NCBI RefSeq assembly: GCF_021130785.1
Contig: NC_060213.1
Span: 116,824,501 to 116,888,500, forward strand
Source: Homalodisca vitripennis
Taxonomy: Eukaryota > Arthropoda > Insecta > Hemiptera > Cicadellidae
DNA: 64,000 nt
Direction of reading: 5' to 3'
Shown: positions 37,586-47,376 of the stretch, piece by piece
How positions within the stretch are numbered: position 1 is the first letter of the stretch
Layout: each line of letters begins with the position of its first letter
Made by a program: the position numbers and the translations under genes
The notes under the pieces: generated by a model
The model's input: the letters and a program-made list of their open reading frames with translations, nothing else
The model's database searches: none
Told to the model about the DNA's origin: nothing

Positions 37586-38645
37586 AGTAGATAGTAATAT
37601 GGGGTTCCTGGCGCACTTTCGGAAGCCGACCGAAAAGCAATGTAAAATACTGTTCAATGTACCATAAAGGAAGCTGAGAAATAACACAGCAAATCTCAAT
37701 GAAAAATTAACCGAATCTACAGTCGTTCGTCTCCAAAAGCGATCGGTTACATTACTATCTACTCTGTGGAATGAAAAATTAACCGAATCTGAGCTTCTAC
37801 TTTCTTAAGCTGTGCTTTGTAAAATGTTGTCAAATCTGCTACGAATAAAGGATTTATCTTAATAAAATTTAATCAATTTAAAACATTTTTACTAAAAACA
37901 TACTTTAATAAAAAAACTTTTCTACTAAATAGTCACCAAACAACATGAACTCACCAAAGTCTCTACAATTTCTAGCATTAAAACAGTGCAACAAAGATGA
38001 ATTCAGTGAATTGCCGGTTTATTCTCAACAACAGTTGATACCGTCTTTAATGAAACAGGAATTTAAAGAACTTGTAGAGTCTTTTGCAGAAAAGAAACGT
38101 CTAATGGAGTGTTTTACTATCGGCAAAAAAACGAAAAAAAAAGAAGGGATTTATATTTAATATAATTACGAAAGATATTGAAAAGAAAGTAAAAAATAAA
38201 CAAACAGAGAGTTTTCATCGTTTTTTTATGACATTTATCCCATATTATTACGTCCTTTCAAGATTAAATCAAGACTTAATTGATGAATTTTCTTAGGAAT
38301 TTTTGTGAGTATCAAGATTTATCAACACAATTTCATTAAAGAGCATTATAGAATTTTTCTTATAGAATATAGCCACATTTTGTGTGAAACAAAAGGTATT
38401 TTACTGTAGATAATATTCCATGTGATTCCTATGAAGAAAGACACCAACTATGGTTATCAAAACAGTACTATGACGTGGGGAGGGACTGCAAGTTTTAGAG
38501 TTAAGACTTTATTCTACAAAGTTAATTGTTATAATTTCTTTATCTTTTATAGTCTTCTTTCCAGTAACAAATCAAGTGTAATTTTTCATTTTTGTTTAAT
38601 TCTTTAATTTTTTTTTCTCATCCAAAACAGTCAAAAATCTGTTCG
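37586..38645 (+). repeat. Polinton left terminal inverted repeat
   Basis: Inverted match to 54721-55776. It contains the whole of one gene (37945-38525) and, on the opposite strand, the last ~135 bp of the gene that lies complete at the right end. An internal inverted copy of the tip (ATTACTATCTACT, 37752-37764) and a direct repeat AATGAAAAATTAACCGAATC (~37,700 and ~37,770) occur within its first 200 bp. Confidence 0.95.
37945..38525 (+). pseudogene. Gene inside the left terminal repeat, unknown function
   Basis: About 190 codons if frame breaks are ignored. It starts MNSPKSLQFLALKQCNKDEF, with an amphipathic N-terminus, and ends near SKQYYDVGRTASFRVK. I do not recognise the family. The N-terminal leucine pattern could suit a short F-box- or SOCS-like helix, but that is a guess. 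Frameshifts near 38,050, 38,110 and 38,230 break this copy, and the copy in the right repeat has breaks at different places. A TCTACTAAATAG string lies 13-24 bp upstream of the ATG. Confidence 0.55.
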
Positions 38646-38838
38646 AAAAAGAAAAATGTTATAATTAGTAAACGGGAACACATTTTTATTCTTAAAAATG
38701 ACAGTCGAGGTGTGCTACTACAGACCGACCATCACGATAATCGCTTCGCCTGCGTCATATCCGTAGTGATATCACGCCGTGAGAGGTGCAATCGTTGGTT
38801 TACAAGCACCATTTAGTTAAATAAATTTTTCTATCTAA
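38646..38838. other. Spacer with a possible short minus-strand gene start
   Basis: GC-richer patch just inside the left repeat. A minus-strand ATG at 38812-38810 sits in the context CTAAATGG, and the frame is open for about 26 codons to a TGA. It may be the start of a broken gene; no family is recognised. Confidence 0.3.
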
Positions 38839-38998
38839 ATGGAGCGCGATAAAATATCATGTCCGTTCTGCAAAATAGAAATTTTAAGAAAAAAAACTAT
38901 GATCGCCATTATAATTCTAAAAGTCATGAAAAAAAACAAGCAAATTTACCAATAATGAACTAAATTATTTAAGACAGTGGGCTAGAGAAAAATAAAAT
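38839..38998 (+). pseudogene. Small C2H2 zinc-finger protein
   Basis: About 50 codons, starting at an ATG inside the motif TTCTATCTAAATGG. The finger has CPFC near the start and a His pair in DRHYNSKSH, with a lysine-rich tail ending QWAREK. One base is missing in an A run near 38,890, so the histidines lie in a different frame from the cysteines. It is probably a DNA- or RNA-binding accessory protein; its role is unknown. Confidence 0.6.
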
Positions 38999-39015
38999 TG
39001 CCGATCACGAAAAAC

Positions 39016-42000
39016 ATGTTTAATATTGAGAAATTACGTGAATTAAAGAGAAATTTCAAAGTTGAAAAGAAAAATCTCGACCTATTTAATGATGAAAAAA
39101 CTTCATTCAATAGCTGAAAAGTTGGCTATCGGTACTAACGATAAAAACCAAGTCTGAAATGATCGAAGAAATTGATAAAAACTCTTAAAGTAAAATCCGA
39201 AAATATCATTGATGTAGAAGTTTTATCCTCAATACACGGTCTTTTCAAGCAATACATTTTAACAAACTTGAACGACAATTCCATGTCAATTTACAAATAT
39301 CTTTCAATTATGCGGTCAGAAATTAAAAGTTTAATCGAGAAATTTCAAGAAAATGTTTAAAATATGAAGGGTTATCTCTCTTTGGAATGTGAAATACGAA
39401 CGAAACTTTAGTGAATGGTGAACCGCAAACATGTCTAATGTATTTTACTATCAAAGCAGACGAAATCTTTGACGCGTAAAACGACTTTATTACTAAGCAA
39501 TTTAATAAATTAAACACATCGAGAACAAACGAATAATCCAAATAAAGGTTCCGGATGGACATTTAAATGTTGTAAACAACTAGTTTTGAGCCTTAACAAA
39601 CACGAAATGATGATATGCAGGATCATACATCGATTTACCAAGAATATCAAAGATAAAAAAGCTTGTATAAATATAAAAAATAGAGATGATTTTTGCTTTA
39701 TTTACTCAATAAGATGTGCTATTGAAAAACCAGAAAGAGACTGTGAACGTGTAAAGCAATACGAAAAATTTGTGAATGACGAAATATTTTCAGGTTTTGA
39801 GTATCCAATGTCTCTGAAAAGATATACAAATATTTGAAAAACGAAGCTACAATTCCAAGTATAAGTATCCAACAATGTCTATCAATGTCTACAGTTTTGA
39901 TGAAAATATTAACATTGTTCCGTTACAAATTTCTGAAAAATATGACGCTGAAACAAACATTGATTTATTGTATGTTAAACAAGATGATAAATCTCATTAT
40001 GTTTTGATAACGATTTAAATAAGCTTGTTTCTTCGCAGTTGTCTAAACATAAAGAAAGAAAATTTTTGTGTAGAAGATGTTTAAGCCATTTTTACAAATC
40101 TGGAGATTTAACAGATCATTTAGAAAATTTGTAAAAATCATGAAGTTTGTAAGCCAATTATTGCCGTTTCCAGGGTCAAACAACAACATTTACTAATTAT
40201 CAAAGAAATTTAACCATCCGTACGTTATTTATATGGATTTTGAGAGCATATTAGAGAAGATTCCCACATGCAAAAAACAATCCGCAAAAATCGACTTACA
40301 ACCAAGATTCAGAAGCATATTCCTTATGGTTTTACTCTATATTTTAGTGTCGAATGTGACCAATCGCATGTACAAACCGATATGTTATCGTGCCAAAAAA
40401 TGAAGAAGATTTGAAAAAACGTCCCGACAAAATTGTTTGAAGAACTCAATAAATTATCGAAATACATAGCGAAAAAATATAATTCTAAGAACATGAAACC
40501 TATGAAATTGACAGAAGAAGAAGAAATTTTCGTATCAAAATTCAAACGTTTGTCATATCTGTGAATGGTCTGCTTATGATGTTGGGGTCAAATTCAGTAT
40601 GGTTTTACTCCTGATAGTTGGAAAGATAAGAGTTATAATAAAGTGAGAGATCATTGTCATTTAACCGGCATGTTTCGAGGCGCAGCTCATGCATGTTGCA
40701 ATCTAAATTTGAAATTTCCTCAGAATATTCCGTTTTCTGCCACAATATGTCAAATTACGATACTCATTTGTACATAAAAGAATTTGGCTAAACAATATGG
40801 AAATGTTGATTTGATTGCAAACACCGATGTAAAATATATAAATTATTCTGTAAATTCTGGATATGGCTATGAATTCGAAGGTGATAAGCCAAGAAAATTC
40901 ATCAAGTTTTCGTTTGTAGACACGTTCAGATTCATGGCCTCGTCTATAGAAAAGGTAGCTAAAAATCTAAAGAGAGAAGACTTCAAACATACAAATCATT
41001 TTATACAAGATGGGACTGAATGAGATAATAGAAAGACAACCAAATGACGACGGACGACGAGATTTTTTAAAAATTCTATCTGGAAAAGGAATATTTCCCT
41101 ATGAATTTATCGACAGTATTGAAAAACTTGATTACACAGAAGAATTGAGAATTCAAGATTTCTATTCCCTTTTGACAGGACGAGAGCATATCTGAGAAAG
41201 ATTATCAACACTACTTAAATGTTTGGAACAAATTAAAAGAGAAAAATCTTGGAAATTACTCCGATTTGTACAATATCCAAGATGTTTTTATTGCTTGCTG
41301 AGATATTCGAAAATTTCAGAAACATTGCCTTAATTGTTATAAACTCGATCCGGCACACTATCTAACAGCTCCTAGTCTCGCATGGGACGCAATGTTAAAA
41401 TTAACGAAAATTGAGCTTCAGCTAATTAGTGATTATAATATGTATTTGATGATCGAAAAAGGTATTCGCGGAGGCATTTCTCAGTGTATTAAACGATATG
41501 TGAAAGCAAATAACAAATATTTAAAAGATTTTGATAAGACAAAGCCCGAAAAACTATTTACTCTATCTCGATGCTAACAACCTTTATGGGTATGGCCTCA
41601 TGCAAAGTTTACCATACGGCGATATCAAGTGGATGGATCCTAAAACGTATACAAAAGAAGAGTGGCAAGAAACAATTTTAGAACTCACTGGCGACGAAGA
41701 TTATGGCTATATTCTCGAAGTTGATCTTGGATATCCAACGAATTTACACGAACATCACAAGGATTTACCTCTTGCTCCAGAACATTTTTAAAAACAAACT
41801 TTGCACAACTCTACTGGATATAAAACTGAAATACGTTGTTCATTCGAGAAATTTGAAGTTCTATTTGGAACAAGGTATGATTTTGAAACATGTGAATAGA
41901 GTTATTGCATTCGATCAGAAGCCTTTTATGAAAGAATTACATTGATTTTTAATACTAATATGAGGACCAAAAGCTACAAGTGACTTTGAGAAGGATTTTT

Positions 42001-42826
42001 ATAAGCTGATGAACAACTCAGTTTTTGGAAAAAAAAGTATGGAAAAATGTGCGAAATAGATGCGATATTAGACTAGGAAATGAAGAATTTTCAATGAAAC
42101 AGGCCAAGAAAACGAACTTCAAAAGCTTCACTATCTTTGACGACAACTGTATAGCGAGTCACATGTATAAAACAAAAGGTTAAATTTAACAAACCGATCT
42201 TACATAGGATTTTCAGTTCTTGACCTATCAAAATTGCTAATGTACGAGTTTTATTACGATAAATTTAAAGAGGTGTTTGATCCAGATTTGAATCTGTGTT
42301 ACATGGATACAGACAGTTTATTTTCTAGAATTGAAACGAGATCCTTTTAAAATTTATTAAAAGATAGAAAATATAGATGACTTTGATACAAGCGATTTTC
42401 CAAAAGATCACGACTGTTTCACTACTAAAAATAAGAAGGTAATAGGGAAATTCAAAGATGAGTTAAATAGCGAAGTTTTAGAATAATTTTGTGGTTTAAG
42501 GTCTAAGATGTACTCGTACAAATATCTAGATAAAAAAACCCAGTTAGGTGTAAAGGAATTAAGAGAAGCGTTGTAAATAAAACAATAAAATATCGAAAAC
42601 TTGAGAGATGTTTGTTCGAAGATAAAGAAGAATTTAGGGAGATGACAGTCATCAAAAGTTATAAACATGAGTTGTACACCGTCACTATAAAACAAGTTAG
42701 CACTGAACGCTAAAGATGATAAGAGAATTGTCCTAGAAAATAAGATCGATACAGTACCGTATGGCTATGAAGCAAAAATCTGATATATTAGACGAATTAA
42801 ATAAACTTGGAAACTTTGATATGTAA
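39016..42826 (+). pseudogene. polB: Protein-primed family B DNA polymerase (pPolB)
   Basis: Replicative polymerase of Polintons, expected to start synthesis from a terminal protein and to displace strands. The N-terminal start at 39016 is tentative. Conserved landmarks in order: GSGWT (39547), KKACINIKN (~39,660), exonuclease motif DFE (40236-40244), a His/Cys segment DHCHLTG (~40,650), a second exonuclease motif HNMSNYDTH (~40,741), polymerase motif A DANNLYG (41570), motif B KLMNNSVFGK (~42,005), motif C MDTDS (42303-42317) and GLRSKMYSY near the end. Catalytic aspartates are present. Many one-base frameshifts break it. The stop TAA (42824-42826) directly abuts the next ATG. Confidence 0.92.
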
Positions 42827-43840
42827 ATGGAAGATGATTTAATTCACTGTCACAAGTGTAAAAAAGAAAACGAAAAATATAGATTCAAAAATCGTTCAAA
42901 CTCAAAATGGATTGTATAGAATTGCTGCAAAATGTTCAAAAATGTAAGACAAACAAGAGTAAGTTTATAAAGAATCCAAATCCAAAAAACCTGTTAAGCA
43001 AGAATTGAAGACTAAAGATGAGATAGAGATTGAAGCTCGAGAAATTCATGCACCAGTACGAAAAAAGTTTAAAAAGAGAAAAAATTATAACATTAGGAAT
43101 TGACGATTTATGGGCAGCAGATTTAGTTATAATGTCTTAACTATTCAGATCAAAATGATGGATTTAAGTATATGTTAAATGTTATTGATACTTTCTCAAA
43201 TATGCTTGGTCAAGAGCTATCAAAGAAAAAAACGGCAAGGATATTTCAAAAGCTTTCGAAGATATAGTAAAGATGCCATAATGGATCAATCACAAACCTC
43301 CACAAACTCCTAACTACTTCTCATACAGGTTTAGGGTTTAGGTTTAAAAATATAAAAGAATTAACGATGTTTTGAGGAAATACAACATTTAAGATTTATC
43401 ATACTGAAAACGAAGAGAAATCAAGTATTGTAGAGAGATATAACAGAACTCAAAATGAAAGAATGAAGGTTCTTTTTGAGATTAATAAAAACTTTAAATG
43501 GATCGATATTCTTCAAGAAATCGTAAAGAAATATAACGATACTGTTCATAGCACAATCAAAATGAAGCCTAAAGACGTAGATAAAGATGCAGAAAAAGAG
43601 TTATTAGAGTCGGTTTTCAAGTATGTTCCACCTGAAATTCACACGAAAACTAAATTTAAAGTCAATGATCATGTAAGAATTGTTAGTAAAAAACAAACAT
43701 TTTTCGAACAAATATAAGAACAATTGGTCAAGAGAAATCTTTGTGATTTATCAAATTAATAAACACAGATCCTGTAACTTATAGTATAAAAGATTTAAAT
43801 AATGAAGAAATAACCGGAATAGTTTTATGAATATGAATGA
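42827..43840 (+). pseudogene. Zinc-ribbon/retroviral-type integrase
   Basis: The N-terminus carries a DUF5679-like zinc ribbon (CHKC and CSKC pairs). After one frame change it runs on through a basic linker (REIHAPVRKKFKK) into an integrase core, with no new ATG in a start motif, so this looks like a fusion. Core: GIDDLWAADLV has the first Asp (43120), FKYMLNVIDTFS follows, and IVERYNRT has the Glu (43433). The second catalytic Asp region reads roughly HTGLGF, where related proteins have an Asp; it lies in a GGTTTA duplication near 43,330. The C-terminus has the SH3/chromodomain-like FKVNDHVRI and TYSIKDLNNEEITG. Its role is insertion of element DNA with 6-bp duplications. Confidence 0.88.
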
Positions 43841-43871
43841 GAAAGTCAAAGCTGTAATTTTTTCTATATAA

Positions 43872-44259
43872 ATGGAGTCTCAAAAGAAAATGTACAAAGT
43901 GCAAAGAATTTAAAGATTTAAATGAATTTTATAAAGAGAGTAAAAATAGGAAAGATGGAATGCATTATAATTGCAAAGATTGTGAAAGGGAATATCATAA
44001 AGAATTATATGATAAAATAGAAAAATTAACTTTGGAAGATAAAGAATGTCTTAAATGTAAAGAAACTAAAAAAATTTCAGAGTTTAATAGTGATCACTAT
44101 AGTAGAGATAAGAAAGACTCATATTGTAAAGATTGTGTAAAGAAGAATCACCATAGATTATATTATGAAGATACTCAATGTGAATGTGGAAGAACTATAA
44201 AATGGTTAAATAATTATCAAAAACATTTACAAACAAAATATCATAATTCAAGAGTTTAA
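43872..44259 (+). pseudogene. CxxC zinc-finger protein, copy 1
   Basis: About 129 codons, starting MESQKK at an ATG inside TTTCTATATAAATGG. Two repeated modules each have CxxC, then EF or FY, then CxxC (CTKCKEF...CKDC and CLKCKETKKISEF...CKDC), followed by CECG and a final His near the C-terminus. One extra A near codon 7 puts the rest in a different frame. The family resembles small zinc-binding proteins of viruses and phages; its function is unknown. A diverged copy follows directly. Confidence 0.7.
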
Positions 44260-44292
44260 CATTTTCATCGTGTAATAATTTTTTCTATATAA

Positions 44293-44632
44293 ATGGAGTC
44301 TCAAAAGAAATGTAAAAAAAGTGTCAAGAAGAGAATAGAAAAGACTGTTATTGTAAGGAATTATACGTTAAAAAATGGACAAATTAACTTTAGAAGAAAA
44401 AAATTGTTACTTTTGTAAAAGAAATTAAAAATATTTCTGAATTTAATAACTGGCAGTATAGTAAAGATAGAAAAGATGCTTTTTGCAAAGATTGTGCTAA
44501 AAAAATTTTCAGCGAAAGTTATAAAAACGAAATGCCTTGTGAATATGAAAAAAGATTCTACGATGGTTACCTAGTTATGCTAAACATTTACAAACAAAAT
44601 ATAATAAATCGAGAGTTTTTAGTAAAATTTAG
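44293..44632 (+). pseudogene. CxxC zinc-finger protein, copy 2 (degraded)
   Basis: Tandem duplicate of the preceding gene, with the same upstream motif and MESQKK start. It keeps the EIKNISEFN and FCKDCAKK parts but has several frameshifts and is shorter. Its 3' end overlaps the end of the convergent minus-strand BRO-like gene by 4 bp. Confidence 0.65.
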
Positions 44633-45442
44633 AAAACATTTTCATCGTGTAATTTAGATATTCTATAAATCAGTCGAGATTCTGCCATATTTGTAGTAAA
44701 ATGATTTCCGTTGTATAAAATATTCAAAGATTCTTTCATTTGGTTGTAGAGATTGATAGAATTTGGTTCGTCATCAATGAACAAAATCTCTAATTTAGGA
44801 TAAATTTATTTTTAGATGTTTTAATCGGTTTGGTATTTCTCGTTTCTGAGCTCTGATAACGTAATAAGGCCATTCCCACATGTGATTCTTCTTAATTAAT
44901 ACAAAAACATGGTGCTTTTTCTTATATCAAAATTTTTACATATCATATCTCTCTTCATTAATTCCATTCGCAATTCTTGATTCTCTATTTTCAATGATTT
45001 CATTTCATCTTTAATTTGTAACTGTTTTATTTCATCTTTTAACTGCTTATTTTCGTTTTCAAGTTTGTACCCGCCATATTTTCTAAATACTCGGTAAAAC
45101 TTCTTCTAAAACCCAATTTTGAAAACGTTTCTGCAATCTTCATTTTAGATTTCAGTATTAAAGAATATATGCCTGGTTCATTGATGAAAATAGTGTCTGG
45201 ATGTAATTTTTGTAAGAGTCGCGATTCGATTTACCCTTGTCAGAATCTATGTTTTCAAAGCTTTTTTTGTATTTTTCTTTAACATGATCTATGATAGCTT
45301 GTCTCGTATTTTTTAAATTCCAAATATTTCTGCAACATCTTTAGCCTTAAACCAAAATTCATTATTTTCGTCAACAAATTGTAAAGATATGTTTGCTTTT
45401 AAATCTAAGTTGATTATTGAGTAGGTCTACAACTGACTCCAT
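44629..45442 (-). pseudogene. BRO-N domain protein
   Basis: Minus-strand gene with its ATG at 45442-45440 inside TTCTATCTAAATGG. Conserved Bro-N landmarks: EFWFKAKDVAEI (~45,360-45,320), then HPDTIFINEPGIYSLIL (~45,200-45,150). A long lysine/glutamate coiled coil follows (~45,060-44,950), then a C-terminal region with NSINLYNQMKESL. Bro-N proteins are DNA-binding proteins typical of insect large DNA viruses and phages. Several frameshifts are present. It may be a regulator of the element or a virus-derived accessory gene. Confidence 0.7.
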
Positions 45443-45479
45443 TTAGATAGAAAAAGAAATTTAACTAGAGTAATTTTTT

Positions 45480-45609
45480 ATTTTGAGAATGGAAGGCCAG
45501 ATTCATTGATAAAAACAGTGTCAGGATGAAGATTGTTAAGGGGCCATTCGAATAGACCCTTGTTTTTTAAGTAAAAATATTGAATTTTGTCATCATCATC
45601 AACTCATTT
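45480..45609 (-). pseudogene. Second Bro-N fragment
   Basis: The minus strand reads KNKGLFEWPLNNLHPDTVFI and then NESGL, clearly related to the HPDTIFINEPGIY segment of the neighbouring BRO-N gene but not identical. Both ends are missing. It is probably the relic of a duplicated BRO gene. Confidence 0.6.
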
Positions 45610-46350
45610 TTATTCCTTTTTCAATCTTAAATATATTGTTGTTTTACTCTCATTATTTAATAAATTTCCCTCAGAGTCTTGAATAGTCAGAACGATTTTT
45701 TTGAATTCTTTTAATATTTTTTCTAATTGGAATATAATCGATTTCATTCGGTTTTTCACTGATTTTTTGATCCATAAGCAACATTTGGGAAAAAAGTGTA
45801 CAAAAATTTCAGATTCTTTGTGTAAATGTTCGGTATGATTTTCAAAACTAGGTTCAACGAGATTGCAGTGCACTTCAATTACATCGAACGGTCTAAATTT
45901 TGGCGTTTTATTTCCTAAATATACCTGATTTGGCTCAATAGTTTCTTGAACAAACCCTAATAAATCTACAATAATTGCTGAAAACATTATTCTTACTGGT
46001 GATTTTATTTGAATTTTATTAGAGAGATAATTTTTTTTGCATTTCAAACTTGTTTTTCGTCAAAGTTTAAAGATTTATCTGATTGTTTTGAATGTTTTCA
46101 GATAATTTTTAAGGGAATTTTTTATTTGATCGAAAGTATAATATCCTTTGTTTAAACCATAGTATTTTGTTATGTTCTTCTCACTAAATCCTATGCAATA
46201 AGGAGAACTTTCACTAATATTTATTACAAAATTGTCAGAATAAAAACCGCTTAAACCGATAAAATAATTTGATTCTTCCTCTAAGTGTATAGGATGTTCC
46301 AAGTTTAAAACTAATTTAGAGCTTTCTGAAGTCAACTTGAACAGCTTCAT
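45610..46350 (-). pseudogene. Candidate minor capsid (penton-like) protein
   Basis: Two open pieces of one gene: 46350-46075 (starts MKLFKLTSESSKLVLNLE) and 46047-45610, separated by a frame change at ~46,060. It contains GLSGFYSDNFV and GYYTFDQIKN in the first piece, and FDVIEVHCNLVEPSF, FVHFFPKCC and IQDSEGNLLNN in the second. The protein is of a type found beside capsid genes in arthropod Polintons; a beta-rich single jelly-roll role as minor capsid protein is my inference. It is divergently transcribed from the ATPase gene with a 40-bp gap. Confidence 0.5.
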
Positions 46351-46390
46351 TTTCGCAAGCGTTGCTTCAAGATGAAAATCTTCTATTTAA
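46351..46390. promoter_or_regulatory. Divergent promoter region, 40 bp
   Basis: It separates the minus-strand capsid-like gene from the plus-strand ATPase gene. It holds TTCTATTTAAATGG, overlapping the ATPase ATG. TTTAAA is self-complementary, so the motif could act in both directions. Confidence 0.4.
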
Positions 46391-47060
46391 ATGGAGAAAT
46401 TTTTAAAGCAAAAAGATCAGATAAAACTTCAAACGTTTGAAGAAAATAAGAAAGATCAACCAATCAGATTGTTAATTGTTGGTTCAAGTGGATGTGGAAA
46501 AACAACTTTACTATTGAATTTTATCTACAATAGGTTGATTCCTTATTCCAATTTGTATGTTTTTAGTAAATCTTTAGAACAAGACGCCTATAAAAAATTA
46601 CAAGAAAGATTTGAAAATATTGAGAAGAACTTAAGTAAGAAAATATCATATTTTTATAATGCTTCTGAGGACATAGTTCCGTTAAGCGAATGTAAACCCA
46701 ATTCGTTTAATCGTTTTTGATGATTGTATTTTGGAAAATCAGGACGTTATTAAGGAATATTTCGTAATGTCTCGTCACAAAAACATATCTTGTATCTATC
46801 TTTCTCAATGCTTTTCAAAGGTTGATAAACAAGTTATTAGAAATAATTTGAATATGTTGTGTGTTTTTAAGCAAGACGATCACTATTCGAGAAAGATTTA
46901 CAACAATTATGTGGGATCTGATATGAGTTTTAACCACTTTAATGAATTGTGTGATAAAATTTGGAAAGAAGACTATGGATTTTTAAACTATTAATCTAAC
47001 TTTGAAGCCTAAAAATGGTAAATATTTGAATAAATTTTCCAATATAAACGTGTGTGATAA
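46391..47060 (+). pseudogene. A32-like genome-packaging ATPase
   Basis: FtsK/HerA-superfamily ATPase expected to drive DNA into the capsid. Walker A is GSSGCGKTT (46491-46517). Walker B is IVFDD (46710-46724), just past a one-base frame break. MSRHKNISCIYLSQ and RNNLNMLCVF follow as in other packaging ATPases. A second shift near 46,993 precedes the C-terminus (TLKPKNGKYLNKF). Downstream the frame runs into an ACGTTC simple repeat, so the exact end is uncertain. Confidence 0.88.
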
Positions 47061-47078
47061 TCTAGTTGTTTTCATGAT

Positions 47079-47360
47079 TTCACGTTCACGTTTACGTTTC
47101 GTGTTCTCGTTTTTACGTTCCACGTTCACGTTCCACGTTCACGTTCATGTTTCACGTTCATGTTTTCACGTTCATGTTTCACGTTTTTACGTTCCAACGT
47201 TCACGTTCCACGTTCACGTTCATGTTTCACGTTCATGTTTCACGTTCGTGTTTACGTTTCACGTTCATGTTTCACGTTCGTGTTTCACGTTCCACGTTCA
47301 CGTTTTACGTTCCGTGTTCACGTTTCGTGTTCACGTTTCCACGTTCCCGTTTACGTTTCA
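47079..47360. repeat. ACGTTC/ACGTTT simple-repeat tract
   Basis: About 280 bp of tandem 6-bp and 12-bp variants (TTCACG, TTCATG, GTTCCA). The tract is open in three frames and would encode F/H/V/R/S-rich repeats, but these are by-products of the repeat. It lies between the ATPase and the PLA2-domain gene and has no counterpart elsewhere in the element. Confidence 0.9.
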
Positions 47361-47376
47361 AAATTTTCCTAAATAA

